From Armillaria gallica (Eukaryota; Basidiomycota; Agaricomycetes; Agaricales; Physalacriaceae): a stretch of DNA of 64,000 nt. A model generated the notes under the pieces. That model ran no database searches. It worked only from the letters and a program-made list of their open reading frames with translations, and was not told the DNA's origin. Below are positions 1 to 12,405 of this stretch, piece after piece (position 1 is the stretch's first letter; every line of letters begins with the position of its first letter). The stretch lies in contig JBANDB010000005.1 of assembly GCA_037576215.1 (NCBI GenBank), positions 5,642,001 to 5,706,000 on the forward strand, written 5' to 3'. The position numbers were made by a program, and so were the translations under genes.

Positions 1-1
1 G

Positions 2-454
2 CTCGCCAGCTCCGAAGAAGGCATCGCTGGTGGTCTGCCAGGTGCCGAGATCGTAGCTGAGGCCATGGGCCAAATTCTCGGACGCATCCAAGTTCTCGGC
101 AGATACGATGGGCGTGGGATCAAGTTCGTACTCGGTGGAAATGGATATTCTGGGTTTGAGTTCTATGTTATCGATTTTCATCAGGTGCGTGGGTCAATAT
201 TTGCCTTGCAAACTTTAGTTTAACTTTAGACGCAGGTCCGTAGGTGGGACTGCACTGTTGAAACTGTTGGCCAGCTCGTCGATGCATACAGGTCAATTAA
301 GATGTACCTCCCATTTCCACGTCGAGGGAACAGAATATACGAGGCATTCAGATGTGGTTACCACGCAGCCTACAGTGACCATCCTGGCATTGCTGACGAA
401 TTTCTCGATGGAATCGAGGCCCTACAGCCGGTATCCAGTTCAAACGGACACTAA
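2..454 (+). CDS. C-terminal part of a DUF3669-like protein (5' end outside window)
   Basis: Two exons, 2-184 and 236-454, are joined by a 51-base GT..AG intron and end at TAA 452-454. The visible 133 residues contain FYVIDFHQVRRWDCTV, then a proline/aromatic stretch (MYLPFPRRG) and a Tyr-rich segment. This resembles the C-terminal half of fungal DUF3669 proteins, where 'VIDF(D/N)' is followed by 'YYPRP' and a helical tail. That family is of unknown function and is sometimes annotated as zinc-finger or kinase-like. The frame is open from the window edge, so the start is not visible. The exon junction and frame are clear; the family assignment rests on pattern memory only. Confidence 0.5.
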
Positions 455-1418
455 GCAGAGGACGATGACGTGTCGTTGGCTGAGAACGATGGCTTGATCT
501 CTCGACCCGGAAAGTCTTCACACCCAATAATCGATGGCTGGTATGTTTTTTTATTATATGTCCTCCATCAGAGTGCAAAGTCCAAGGCACTCATCTCCCC
601 TACCTCGTAGTTCCGTGGATGGCAGTGGTTCTCGCAACGATGACCAATCTAACTTTGATGATGTCTTCACATCTACCCATACACCGCGGACGGAATGGCA
701 TACTTCTCTGAGGGACAATTATGGACCGAAGTTTTCGTATAATATCAAAGAGAGTTCCGAAATGCTCACGTAACAAGTACGGTTGGTCCCCATCGTTTTC
801 GACTTCAGGCTCTCGACTTATCCTTTGCTCCTGTAGTTTGATCGATCCATCAGCACTTTTGCCACCGGTCGCTATCCCCTCATAATCTGGTATCACGATT
901 TCTGGCTCTTATGCTCGTCCATGTTACATGTTCCACGCACAGCTCCCATTTACAACGATGCATGTCTTCTTTCGCACGGGATCAACTATGAGGTAAAGCG
1001 AAAGTACTTTGAACGCCAGCAGAGGTGTTTTCTGGGGTGTTCAATTGAAAATGAATCTGGCGTTCTTTTTGGATTTCGTATCGGCGTTCTCGGCATCACT
1101 ATTGATCCTCGTGCATATATTGGGGGCTGAAGATGACCTTGCGGAGAATCTTATAGTCAACGCTCAAGAAGTATTGTAACTCCTCTCTGACCTTGAGAGT
1201 TTCTTCACTGACGAAGACTCGTAGGCCTAGGACCTACGAGCCCAAGACCCATCAATGCTATATCTGCAAGACCATCCACAGAATGGCACGATGGTCGTCC
1301 TTACATATAGTCTGAATACTTCTCACCTACCAAACTCCGAAGAAGCGCGCACGCCCATATTAAATGCAGCTAACCATTCGGGTTGACAGCTAGCTACATC
1401 TTCTCCTTTCCTCTCATT
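455..1418. other. Intergenic stretch with possible coding remnants
   Basis: No intact gene could be built here. At about 1035-1175 the + strand has a frame with a hydrophobic run (NLAFFLDFVSAFSAS...) followed by an acidic tail and a stop. This looks like a remnant of a membrane-protein exon. The 530-900 part has only overlapping short frames with no convincing splice pattern. Confidence 0.3.
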
Positions 1419-3040
1419 ATGCTGGGATTCGACGCCAGAGGTTCTATCGCGTTGCCCTTGGAGTCTCCTGAGTCTCCTAGGTCGTGGAAAGCTACATTCA
1501 AACAGTTCTGTTACGACAATTGCGGTCTCCTTCTCATGACCGCATCGCAGGGAGTGTATTCTATCCAGGAGGCCAGCATTAAGCAAATGAGCAAGCTTGA
1601 CCCCGAATTGTCTACACTTGAGGTGGATAATCAAGCTCTCATTCCGCGTTGATACCTCGGCTGAAGTATTCATTTTAGTGGCTGATATTTCGATCGGTAT
1701 GCGTTACGACTTGGGGTTAAGAAAGTATCATCTAATCGACGTCCTTCAAGGTTGTGCAATACGTGCTCTGCTTGTGCGCGTTGCTACTTTCAGGCGTGCA
1801 GGATCCAATCTTCGGGCCAAAAGGGGTCAGAACTCTACTCGTGTGGCAAGGCACATTCGGGTATACCTTTTCATGTCCATATTTTCAAACTTGAACACTC
1901 ACCCTCTCACGGGTCAGATTTTGCGGCATGTTTGGAATATACTACTCACTCAAGTACCTCTCCTTGTCCGAAGTCACCGTGTTGATTTTCCTTGCTCCCT
2001 TTATGACGGCGATCCTTGGAGTTGTCATCTTGGGAGAGAGGATTGGCGTTGGGCAAGGACTTGCCGGGTGTGAGTGAACGTTGTGTTGATGCACATTATG
2101 AAAGTTGAAGAGGTCTGCAGTGTTGAGCATGGCCGGCGTTTTGTGCATTGCGCAACCAGCATTTCTTTTTGGTTCTACAGTTGACGAAGAAGATCCCATA
2201 CTTGATATCGACCCTAGCCGTCACTCGATAGCAATTGGGTGAGCCACGAACGTCTATTTAATTGCTGCTTTGCTGGAATTGAAAATTTCTTTCCTTGCTA
2301 GTGCGGCGTTGATAGGTGTACTTGGAATGTCAAGTGATTGTGAGTTTTCTTTTAGTCCATCGCTCATGCATTGATTTCCCCAAGACACGGTGGTACGGGC
2401 CATCGGACATCGCGCACACCCATATCACTGTATGGCGTTCCACGCTTTGCAGTGTGGGCTTGTTGCTATCATCGCGTAGGTCGTTCCCATAGCTTGATTA
2501 TGAGTAATGTATTTGCTGACACTTCGAAGGATGCTTGTGACGCAGACACCATTCGTCATGCCTACGCAGTGGATGTGGCTTATCGTCATCATTCTCTGTG
2601 CATTCCCTGCCCAAGTAAATATCGAATATTATGTAGTAGAAACGTGATGCTTATTCAAATTCTCAGATGTTCTCAGTGATGGGCTTACAGCGGGAAACGG
2701 CGGGCAGAGGAACAACGGCTATATACACCAAGGTAACCGTCACAGTTGTCTTTGTTTTCTTTGGCGCGTTCTTATTATTGGCTTCCTTGCTCAGCTTGTA
2801 TTTATTACGATCATCGAAAATATCTTCTTCGACTTCCATCCTAGCTCTTGGACGGTGACCGGAATGATCATAATCGTGGCTTCGGCGCTGTATATAGCGG
2901 TAGGGCTCATGTGTTGTCTGCGGCTCTATTATGGTACTAATATTAAATAACTTACATTTCAGGTCTCCAAGCCAGAACGCAAAATTGCACTGGTAATCGA
3001 CGCAGACACTGACGAGGAGGTCGTGGAGGAGGGAGTTTAG
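1419..3040 (+). CDS. EamA/DMT-family membrane permease
   Basis: Eleven exons: 1419-1622, 1679-1696, 1751-1860, 1918-2069, 2121-2238, 2302-2339, 2385-2475, 2530-2614, 2667-2732, 2795-2899 and 2963-3040. They sum to 1065 bases, giving 354 residues. The product is a ten-helix drug/metabolite transporter of the EamA (DUF6) type, in the SLC35G-like group. Such proteins move small metabolites across a membrane; the substrate here is unknown. Diagnostic segments are GMFGIYYSLKYLSLSEVTVL with LAPFMTAILGVVILGERI in the first EamA repeat. The second repeat has VVRAIGHRAHPYHCM, GLQRETAGRGT and IIIVASALYIAV. The second exon is only 18 bases but is needed to keep frame and family similarity. The ATG at 1419 is the first in frame; the N-terminal 35 residues are Ser/Pro/Glu-rich and cytosolic in style. 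The C-terminus is an acidic tail. Confidence 0.85.
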
Positions 3041-3492
3041 AGCAGCTCGACTCTGTTGCTGCTGATGGGCGAGAGATATCACTACATCGTGCGTACTCGC
3101 TGATGTGACCTTGCTTCATGTTTCCTCACCTTCATCATTCAGGTATATACTCAGGTGCCTTGGCGTAACATGATAATTTCTATGCAGTTTCCTTTTTCCT
3201 CTTGCCCTACTTACTTGTGATGGGGATCAGAGATTGAGCGGGGAATGGAGTAGACTGAAATGGAACATCAAAACGAGTCTCGTGAACAACGTGATGGGTC
3301 TCCGGATCGCCTTGCTTCCTTTGTGCGGGCCAGCTGACCTCTTGGTGACCGAAGTACGATACGAGGTGACGTCGAATACTAGGCTGCATTTGAAAAGGTC
3401 CGACGCCACCATTCAAGTGTATAAAGGTCGCCACACGAAATGTGATTTGCCATCAGATCTCGGAGTCTTGCCCATATACCAGATTGCTCATC

Positions 3493-5483
3493 ATGCAGAA
3501 TATCAGGTCAAAGAAGCCTTATTTTGGCCTTACAGGGATGGCGCTGAACGCCTGGGTCAATGTCGCGTGTATCACGGCGATGACACTTTTTGGTACGGCC
3601 CACTGTCCTGTTCTTCCTGTGTTTCTATTGAAGTAGAAGTATCAGGCTATGATCAAGGCGTATTTGGCGGGATCATCGTCACGGATGACTTCTTGAAACA
3701 GATGGGCTACCCCGACTCGAGCCTCCAGGGGACAATCGTGTCTCTATACGACATCGGATGGTAGGTTGCCTAGTTTCCGTCGTATTCGAATTTGACACGT
3801 TGTTGTTATAGTTTCCTAGGTGCCATGGGTTCGTTCGTTGTTGGAGAAAGATTTGGGCGGAAGAAGATGCTCATGTTTGGAGTCATCGTGATGTCTGTTG
3901 GGGCTATCATACAAACCGCGTCTTATAATGTACCTACAATCATTGTGTCTCGTATTATAACTGGCATAGGTAACGGGTGAGTTCTCCTGTTATATTTTGT
4001 TCTCGTTTCTGCTTAACGATGGTCCTGTAGCATTAACACGGCCACTGCCCCAGTCTGGCAAAGCGAGACCACCAAACCCTCACTTCGTGGAAAGGCTGTC
4101 GTTCTCGGAATGATGTATGAAATCGATCTTTTTTCCGTATGTGCACATTAATCGTAACTTCTCTACCCAGTATGAATATCGCGGGATACGCGATCAGCAA
4201 TTGGATGACGTTCGGATTGAGCTATGTCGAAGGAAGCATCAGTTGGAGATTCCTACTCGCTTTTCAGCTCGTCTTTTCGGTCATCATGCTTTGCACCGTT
4301 CCGTGGCTTCCCGAGAGTCCTCGATGGCTTCTTGCTCATGGGCGTGAAGCAGAGGGCGTGTTAATTCTCGTCGCACTTGAAGGGGAGCACGTCAAGGCGA
4401 CAGACCCTACGGTCGTTTCGCAGAAAGCGGAGATTCTCGAAGCTGTTCGTATTGAAAGAGAGACCTCTCCAAGCTTGTCGGACCTCTTACATGGGCGTAC
4501 TGGCGAGACTGGTATGCTGAAGCGCATGTGTCTCGGTGCCGGTGAGTTATACGCTTTCTGTTAGTGTTAAGTTCCTGATGTTTGCATCCCTAGGGACACA
4601 GTGGATGCAACAGTTGTCCGGAATCAATGTCACCAGCTACTAGTGTGTTAAAACCCTTGATATCTGTTCCTTTACTGAAATTTTACAGTCTTCCTCTCGT
4701 CTTACAAAATTCTGTCGGTCTATCGAACCGTCTTTCTCGGCTCCTCGCTGCCTGCAATGCTATCTCGTATCTCGTCTTTTCCTTCGCTGGTCTTCATCTT
4801 ATCGAACGAGCTGGTCGGAGAAAACTCTTGATGTGGGGTGCCGCAGGTCAGGCTGTATGTTACATCTTCATTTCAGCCTTGCTTTCCCAGGGCGGGACGA
4901 ATTACGGTGCGGCCGCGACCGCCTTCTTCTTCGTGTACTATATTTTCTTCGGGATCTGTTGGCAGGTGAGTGAACTGTACCGTTGACCTGACAGTTTCTA
5001 AGTACTGTATAGGGTGTTCCATGGCTCTATCCCGTAGAAATCAATTCACTGTCGATGCGGACAATGGGTGCAGCATTGGCTACCGGAAGTAATTGGATAT
5101 CCAACTATTGTGTCGTACAAGCGACGCCTCCAGGTATTCAGAATCTCGGCTGGAGGTTCTACCTCATCTGGATGACGTTCAACATCGTGATTATTCCCGT
5201 AAGTCGATGCAATTATTGACGTAGGAGGAGATGCTCATGCTTTCTCTAGGTTGTGTACCTCTTCTACCCCGAGACGTCGAATAGACATCTAGAGGATATA
5301 GATCGTTTGTATAGAGAGCACAGAGGAATGATTTTTGTCTTCCGACACAAGGAGGCCATTCAGATGGAACGACCGGAGCACTATTTGCTGGCAGACGAAG
5401 AGAGAGTATCTCAGGTAAAGAAGGATCTTGATGGGAGTATCGACCAGGTGGAGAACGTCGAACATGAGGTGATGGATACATAG
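3493..5483 (+). CDS. MFS sugar transporter, STP/hexose-lactose permease type (STP-1)
   Basis: Nine exons: 3493-3592, 3646-3760, 3812-3976, 4031-4114, 4171-4541, 4594-4642, 4689-4965, 5013-5198 and 5250-5483. They sum to 1581 bases, giving 526 residues, normal for the family. The product is a plasma-membrane proton-coupled or facilitative sugar carrier with 12 helices. Hallmarks are GYDQGVFGGI after helix 1, GERFGRKKM after helix 2, LPESPRWLLAHGR after helix 6, QQLSGINVTSYY in helix 7, ERAGRRKLL and YPETSNRHLEDIDRLYREH after helix 12. Start MQNIRSKKPYFGL was chosen because the paralogue at 46.6 kb begins at the matching place. It sits on the same strand as ABC-1, which starts 864 bases downstream. 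No disruption seen. Confidence 0.9.
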
Positions 5484-6346
5484 AGAACCTAAGAAGGACG
5501 GACGTCATGCTGTGTTAACCTCACCTGAAGTGCACTGCTTATATGACAAACACTTGCGCCTTTTTTAGAATGCGATCTATCACTGCGCCGGGAGGTACTA
5601 ACCGGTGAACTATTCAAGCTATACTCAGCGCTGATTTGACTGCGGCAGTAGAAGTGAACAGACCTCTACTAGCTTCCTTTGCCGACACTGTACATGTTCT
5701 CATTCGCGGCCTTGTCTCATTACGCTCCGATGCACTGTCTTTATTCATCCAAACATTTACCGCCCACTGAGCCTCCCGCCCTTCTCGTCACCGACAACGC
5801 ATTCTAGTGGAGATGGTAGAATTGTCAAAACTGGCTACTACCTCGGAGGGTACCAGCTCTGTGCTATCTTGCTCTCACCACCGTTTAACAGTGTTACGCT
5901 GTACTCCAACGGTAACCTCTATTCGTTGTCGGTGCAACACGGATGGGTAGGATAGGACTGGAGAACATCATAAGGAAAGGAAGAAGTTGGGAAAGACGCG
6001 CAGTATGTTCTCTTCGCCTCTCTGTTGTCTGCTCTCTCTCAGTGTAGGATTATTGCAGCGAGATTTTATATCTATCTTCATGAAATAAACTAGACTCGAA
6101 GAGTCGAACCATAGGCGTCGATGCAGGGACTTGGTCGACGCCTAATTTTCCCATCACGTGCCATGGCGGGGTAAACACGCGAAGACAGGTGCCGAAGATT
6201 TGCCGTGTCATAGAAGCGCGTCCCAAAGAGGCAGGGCTGTGGCACTCCAGGGTTGCTGGTCGCGCAGGATATCACGTCCCTCTCTCTCTCGCCTTTCTCC
6301 CTTCTCGCCGCCGACCGCCAAAGTTGAAAGCACTCTAACAGCGGGG
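5484..6346 (+). promoter_or_regulatory. Upstream region of ABC-1 with a duplicated leader
   Basis: The outer end of the left inverted-repeat arm starts near 5770. At 5781-5870 there is a degraded second copy of the ABC-1 leader and first codons: ATGGTAGAATTG...TCAAAACTGGCT at 5812, against ATGGCGGAGTTG...TCGAAATTGGCT at 6347. A CT-rich tract and a TTTTATATCTATCTTC block follow at about 6060-6080 and are shared with the right arm. An ATG at 6158 is in frame with ABC-1. The stretch between it and 6347 differs strongly between the two arms, so I treat it as 5'UTR. Confidence 0.45.
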
Positions 6347-9300
6347 ATGGCGGAGTTGGGTCAGTACTCGAAATTGGCTATTGTAACGGCGGATGCTACT
6401 ACTGGCGACATTTCTCCAGGGCCTAGTCTCGCTGCACCAAAGTCGTTCAAGACGTCCAGAAGCGATGCAAGTGGAGCGAGAGAGTCCTTACTGGAACCGT
6501 TGCTATCTGAACGGGGGTTGTCTGGTCTTCAAGTTTATCCTTCCTCCGTGTCTGCTGACTGCACATCCACCACGTCTGTTGACGACTCTCTTGCGTCGGG
6601 TCGGTCTCTGGCAGACAACTACGAAGAGAAACTTTCATTCTCTTCTGTAACGCCGGTGGATGTGCAGGTCCGGAATCTTTCTGTACAGGTGGAGGGCACA
6701 CGGCAATGGAAAGAGCGTTTTCCTAGCCTCAGGAAAAGTACTTCCGATCTGGAGGCTCGCCAGGTCAAAAGCCTTCTTACCCAGATCGACGCCGATTTTC
6801 CTCGCGGTACTTTGACAGGCATTCTAGGAAGCAGTGGTAGTGGAAAGGTACGTGAGATATTTTTTTAAATTACAGGATGTGCGCTGATATATTCTTCAGA
6901 CAACGCTGCTCAATGTTCTGTCTGAACGGATGCGTGGCAGTAACCTATCCGTCCAAGGCGAGCGTCTCCACAATAATTCGACGTCCCTATCTAGCATTTC
7001 ACATACATATGTCACTCAGACAGACTCCCTTCTTCCCACTCTTACAGTTCGCGAAACACTCACATACGCCGCAAGCCTACGTCTCCCCGCATCCACGAGC
7101 CGCTCCGAGCGCGCCCAACTCGTCGACGATATCATTCGCGAACTCGGTCTGAAGGACTGCTCAAACACATATGTAGGGGATGGTGTCCGTCGCAAAGGGT
7201 GCTCTGGTGGAGAGCTGAGACGTGTCAGTCTCGGTATTCAGTTGCTGGGAAACCCCTCTGTGCTGTTTCTGGACGAGCCGACGACAGGTCTCGATGCGAC
7301 AAGCGCCTTTCACCTTGTGAAGACGTTGAGGAGTCTCGCGCAGAAGGGTAGGACGGTCATCATGACCTTGCACCAACCTCGCTCTGAAGCGTTTCTCATG
7401 CTCGACAGGGTGATGTTACTCTCTCAAGGGCACACCCTTTATGCAGGTGTCTCTTCGGGGGCGATTCCGTGGTTCGAGCGACTCGCCCATCCATTAGAGC
7501 TTCACGTCAACCCTGCCGACTATCTGATCGACGTTGCTGCCGTCGACGTTCGCACAAGTGAGGCTGAGGAGGCCTCTCGAAGTCGCGTCAATAGACTCAT
7601 CGCGGCGTGGAAGTCAGAGTCGGCTGTCCGATTTCCGTTAATCAAACACGAATTGGCAGTCAACCGTGTCGATAAACGCGATGTGCAGAAAGCACCTGTC
7701 GGCCGTGTCATCCTCACCCTGATCTCTCGGAAACTGAAGACAAGCGTCCGCGATCCATTCGGTCTAGGCTCAGTTTTATTAGAGGCCGTGATCATGGGAC
7801 TATTCGTTGGAGTTGTGTTTTATCACATCCCTGACTCATTAGCGGGAATCAAAACACGACAGGGCGTGCTATATACTTCTGTGGGTTTGCAAGGGGACCT
7901 CATTATGATGTACGAGGTGTATCGTCTAACCATGATAGATCTTCCCGTCTTCGACAGAGAGCACAGTGACGGAATTGTCGGCGTCATTCCCTGGATTATA
8001 AGCCACCGGTCTGCTCATGCCATTCTAGAAGATATCCTCATCCCCTTCGTGTTCTCTGCCATAACGTATTATATGGTCGGGCTCTCATCGTCGGAGACAC
8101 AGTTCTTCTACTACTTCGCCATCGCCCTTCTGAATCATTACATTGCAGTCACCTTTGCAGGCCTTGCTACATCCATGACCAGGGATTTCTCGAAGGCCAC
8201 GATCATAGCAAACATTGCGTTCATAGTCCACACGTTCCCGTGCGGGTTCTTCATCCAAGCTGATACTATACCGATATACATCCTCTGGACAAAATGGATT
8301 TCGCCAATCGTGAGTGTTTAACGTTTCAACACATGGTCTGCTGTTGGCCCACTTTTCGTTACAGTACTACGCTTTTACTGGTTTGGTTTACAACGAATTC
8401 AAAGGCCGCTTCTTTACTTGCCCTATTGGTGACGCCGCGACAGATCCTAACTGTGTCAATTACCGGGGCGATTTCATCATCAGTTCTCTCGCTGTACCGA
8501 ACATGACCTGGACTATCATCCCGGTTTGCGCAATACTCGGCATCGCTGTCTCATACGTTATCGGTCAAATACTATTTCTCCATTTCTTCAAAGTCAACGT
8601 CTCCATGCTTGGAACCAGGAAACGCCCAAAGGACGAACCCCGGCATGCATCCAGGGCCCCCATGGCCCTTACTCCAAACAGCGTCGCGGGCATTAATGTC
8701 GACCTTACGAATTACGCTCTCAAGGTCCGTCCACGGCGAGGAAGAGATGTCAAAATCCTCCAGGGAATCACTTCCTGTTTCGAGGCCGGCAAAGTCAACG
8801 TCATCCTGGGCCCTTCAGGAAGCGGAAAGTCTTCTCTACTTAATCTCATGGCACAACGTCTTCAGTCGACGCTCCAGACGACCTATGTTGCCGGGGGATC
8901 AATGACGCTGAATGGTGTGCCGGCTAAGCCAGAGGTCATGAGTACCCTGTGTTCGTATGTGACGCAGGATGATTCCGCTCTGCTTCCATATCTCACCGTT
9001 CGCGAGACCTTGCAGTTTGCTGCTTCGTTGCGACTGCCAAGCAGCCTGTCCAAGGAGGAGAAACGACACAGAGCGGATGAGGTTATGCTGAAGATGGGGC
9101 TTAAAGACTGTTGCCATACTCTCATTGGGAATGAGTTGTTGAAAGGTATCTCGGGAGGTGAGAAACGGCGGGTGAGCATTGCTGTTCAGGTACTTACAGA
9201 GCCTCAGGTTCTGATGTGAATAATTTTTCTGTCGTCGTCATCGATAAGATTTGCTCATTGCTCTCCAGGTTGGATGAGCCGACATCAGGACTAGACGCGT

Positions 9301-10955
9301 TCACAGCAGCATCCATTCTGGATGTTCTTACGCAACTCGCGAAGGAGGGTCGAACGATCATAACGACGCTTCATCAGAGCTCCTCCGAACTTTACAAGCG
9401 CTTCGGCAACGTGCTACTCTTGGCGAAGGGCGGTCGGGTGGCATACTCTGGTCCTGCTAGCGAGATGCTTGACTACATGTCTTCGGTTGGGTTTGAATGT
9501 CCTCCTATGATGAATCCTGCGGATTTTGCGTTGGACGTTGTTTCGGTTGATACACGGGAGGCTGAACAAGAGGAACTTGGTCGGGTTAAGGTCAATAAGC
9601 TTGTGAAAGCTTTCAAAGATCATCAGGAGGCGGAAGGCCGTGTATCGCCACTGTCCGAGAGACAAATGGGACTTTCGACCAATATCAAGGGATACGAGAG
9701 GAAGATGTTATCGATCGCTACCGCGCTACCGATACTGCTTAAACGTGGTGTTCTCGCGTTCCTTCGACAAAATTCCTTGTTGCTTGTACGGATTGGAAGT
9801 ACTCTTGGCCTCTCGGTAGGTGTTGGTGCTCGTCTCTGATGTAAAGTGTTAATTGTTATTACACAGATCGGTATTGGACTTTTCTTCTCACCGATTGGCG
9901 ATGACTATGCGAGCATCCAATCCCGCGTTGGTTGTATTCAGAAGACACTTCCACGTGAGTCGCTTAATTTCTTAAGTTTCGTAATCTAAGCGCGTTGGAA
10001 TAGTGTTCTTCATCGGCATTCTTCAAAACGTCGCAGTCTTTCCGATAGAACGAGATTTCTTCTACAGGGTACGTCTACTGTTTTGTTAAAGTAACCTAAG
10101 TCTGACTTATCTCACAGGAATACGACGACGGTGTTTACTCTGTCGAAGCTTTCTTAACGTCATATGCTGCCTTGGAACTCCCCTTCGAGATCGTCACTGC
10201 CTTGATCTATTCTCTATTTGTTTCTATCTCCGCCAATCTTGGGAGGACAGTTCCGATATTCTTCATCACAGCGTTGAACGGGCTGTGTATCGTGAACGCC
10301 GGAGAATCTCTCGGTATGATCATGAATACCTTCCTCACCCAGGACACAGGTCTGGCCCTGAACATTACGAACATCCTAATGTCTATCGCTATGTATATGG
10401 CAGGTAAGCCGCGTCTGACCTCCGCTTAAACTGTTACTCATTATAATTTTCAGGTCTCATGAGCTTGAACATGCCTACCTTTTTGAAGCATCTGAACAAA
10501 CTAAATCCGCTCGGTTATTCCATTCGGAACATGATGCCTTACGTGCTCCGAGGGCAGACGTTTTCGTGTGGGGATGATCAACGGCTAACAGACGGATCAT
10601 GCGCAATCAGCACAGGCGAACAAGTTCTCGAAATCTTCAACATGAAGGACGTTAACGCCCCCCTGAATCTCTGCGCGGTCGTGATCAGTGCCGTTGTGTA
10701 TCGACTTCTTGCTTACGCCGTATTGAAGTTGGTGAAGAGTAGATTCAAGATAGAGCGACGACAGTGATGAATTTGACGGCATTTTTGACATGATTTTTAT
10801 GTTTAGATTTTCGGCGCCCATCATTTGTATTCTTTAACATATCATGCATTATAGAGTAGTGATTTATCTATCGGGACTTCTATCTCAATCATTAACGTTT
10901 ACATATCTATTTACCTTTTGTTCCGGGCCATTCTCGCACACGTATATTAGAATCA
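5770..10955 (+). repeat. Left arm of a 12-kb inverted repeat carrying ABC-1
   Basis: Read 5'->3' this arm matches the reverse complement of 12590-17850. It includes introns, the 3' flank and the 5' flank with the duplicated leader. Divergence is clear at the outer end (N-terminal codons and promoter) and modest across exons 1-4. From about 9852 to 10910 I see one difference only, a T-run length in exon 5. Beyond 10910 similarity falls quickly and is lost near 10955. Confidence 0.85.
6347..10767 (+). CDS. Full-length double-White (ABCG-type) ABC transporter, copy 1 (ABC-1)
   Basis: Eight exons: 6347-6847, 6900-8309, 8365-9215, 9269-9815, 9867-9954, 10004-10068, 10118-10403 and 10454-10767. 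They sum to 4062 bases, giving 1353 residues. Order is NBD1-TMD1-NBD2-TMD2. NBD1: Walker A GSSGSGKTT (split by intron 1), signature CSGGE, Walker B VLFLDEPTTGLD, switch His in LHQPR. NBD2: Walker A GPSGSGKSS, signature ISGGEKRR, Walker B MLDEPTSGLD, LHQSS. Each NBD precedes a hydrophobic domain, as in ABCG. Both ATP sites look canonical. PDR pumps differ: they have a degenerate first Walker A and an altered second signature. This is therefore better described as two fused White-type halves. Expected role: ATP-driven export of lipids, sterols or toxic compounds at the plasma membrane. The start MAEL is shared with ABC-2, and a degraded copy lies upstream. The frame is intact throughout. Confidence 0.9.
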
Positions 10956-12194
10956 TGCTCGTCGCAGCCTCGGCATTCGATACCTAATCGGGACTGTTTG
11001 CCGAAGTTATGGCTTTGCCTTTTTGCTCCCATCCTGCCGCATTTGTGGATGACAATCCTGAGTTACTGAAGTCCAATTTTATTTAATGGCCTTTCTCCCT
11101 TTGCTTTGTGCACCCAGTTTTTTCAATAGCGTGCCTTAAGGATTACTCGGTTATAATGCTATCCTGAACGACCTGTGGGAACATTCTATTCGACCTATCT
11201 TATCTCTTGCCGATTGCCGAATTACTTGCCGAGCTTATCGTGGGAAAGCTTATATTCGATGCTGATTTTTCCAACTCTGCTTCTTCTCTTCCTTTCCTCT
11301 CGTATTCACCCTTACTGCTCTTGAATGCCTTTCTTTTCTTTCTGGGACGCCCCTCTCCTTCATTTGTCAATCCTGGCTCATTTCCTTTCTACTGATTGGT
11401 TCTAATCATTCACATCTCTCGTCTGGCTAGAACTCGGATATGGCACTGCTATCTTTATGACACTGTTTTCCTTGTTCTTACTCTTCATCCTCAAATTCCA
11501 AGCTAATGTTCGTGTTTTATGTATTTTAACGATACTTTCCTGTGGCTTTCCTCAATAAAAACCACGCTGTCTGGTCCATCTGCCAGTGGGTAGACGTCTT
11601 AGATTTGTCTTGACTGAATGGGACATTAGTTGCATACACGACTCTAGCGCGAGATCTGGCGTATTGGTTCGACGACTCGACAGATTCATCGCTTTGAAAT
11701 TGTGCAGGCTTCCATTCTCTGGGCTGACCTGCCAGAGCTCATGCTTCCTTCTCTGAGGATGTCCCTATCAATTTTTCTTCTGCTGTGAACAATCCGCTGT
11801 TGACGTCAGCAAGGCGCCAGTCATGGTAACGGTTTCACAGGAAGTCTGAAATCTCAATTTATCTCGCACGCTCCTGCGATTGGCCTGCAAGTGTGCTCTC
11901 TTGGGAAGCAGTTTACGACCAGAGGTAGGTCGTATGTATCACTCCAGAGTGACCGCCGCTGTAAGCGTGACCTCATCAATACGCTTATGCTGGTCAGGCC
12001 CGTTGGTCAACCTCCATCAAATCTCCGTACTTGTGATTCGTTTATTCGAAGTGTACTTTTGCATCTGTCCTAGTACTACATGGTCCTTGTCCTTAACGTC
12101 TCCTGATATTCACCTGCAATGCTTCAACATGTCATCATGTATGGCATGAACATGGGACTCTGCAATGCCACGCAGATGCGATGGCCCTCACCCA

Positions 12195-12320
12195 ACTGGT
12201 AACCCACTTGTGCAAGCTATTTGGCAATATCATAGAATAAAATTTGATTGAGGAAAAATCTTTATAGCCAAAATCTGACCGAAAACTATCTATCTGTTAT
12301 GTGGCGAAGCAGTCACCTGC
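12195..12320 (-). repeat. Loop block iii, inverse copy of 26100-26250
   Basis: The reverse complement of this block reads CTGCTTCGCCACATAACAG ... CCTCAATCAAATTTTATTC ... CAAGTGGGTTA, which matches 26100-26250 apart from small changes. A 20-base core (CTGACCGAAAACTATCTATC) has the same + orientation in both copies although the flanks are inverted. Confidence 0.7.
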
Positions 12321-12324
12321 CAGT

Positions 12325-12405
12325 CGTTTACTATTTGGCGTACTTTTCCCCTTGACTCAGTTTTCTATTCAGTTCAGACTCGGACTTCCCATGACTCAAT
12401 TGCAA
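12325..12405 (-). repeat. Loop block ii, inverse copy of 18925-19010
   Basis: The reverse complement reads AATTGAGTCATGGGAAGTCC ... GAAAACTGAGTCAA ... AAGTACGCCAAATAGTAAAC. It is nearly the same as 18935-19009 on the + strand. Confidence 0.75.

Noticed and set aside
3234..3492. Longer N-terminus for STP-1 from an ATG-like start at 3234
   Set aside because: The extension has no similarity to the paralogue, and the correct reading needs the intron at 3593-3645 that this frame ignores.
6158..6346. Upstream in-frame ATG for ABC-1
   Set aside because: The extra 63 residues are not conserved in ABC-2, while MAEL and what follows are.
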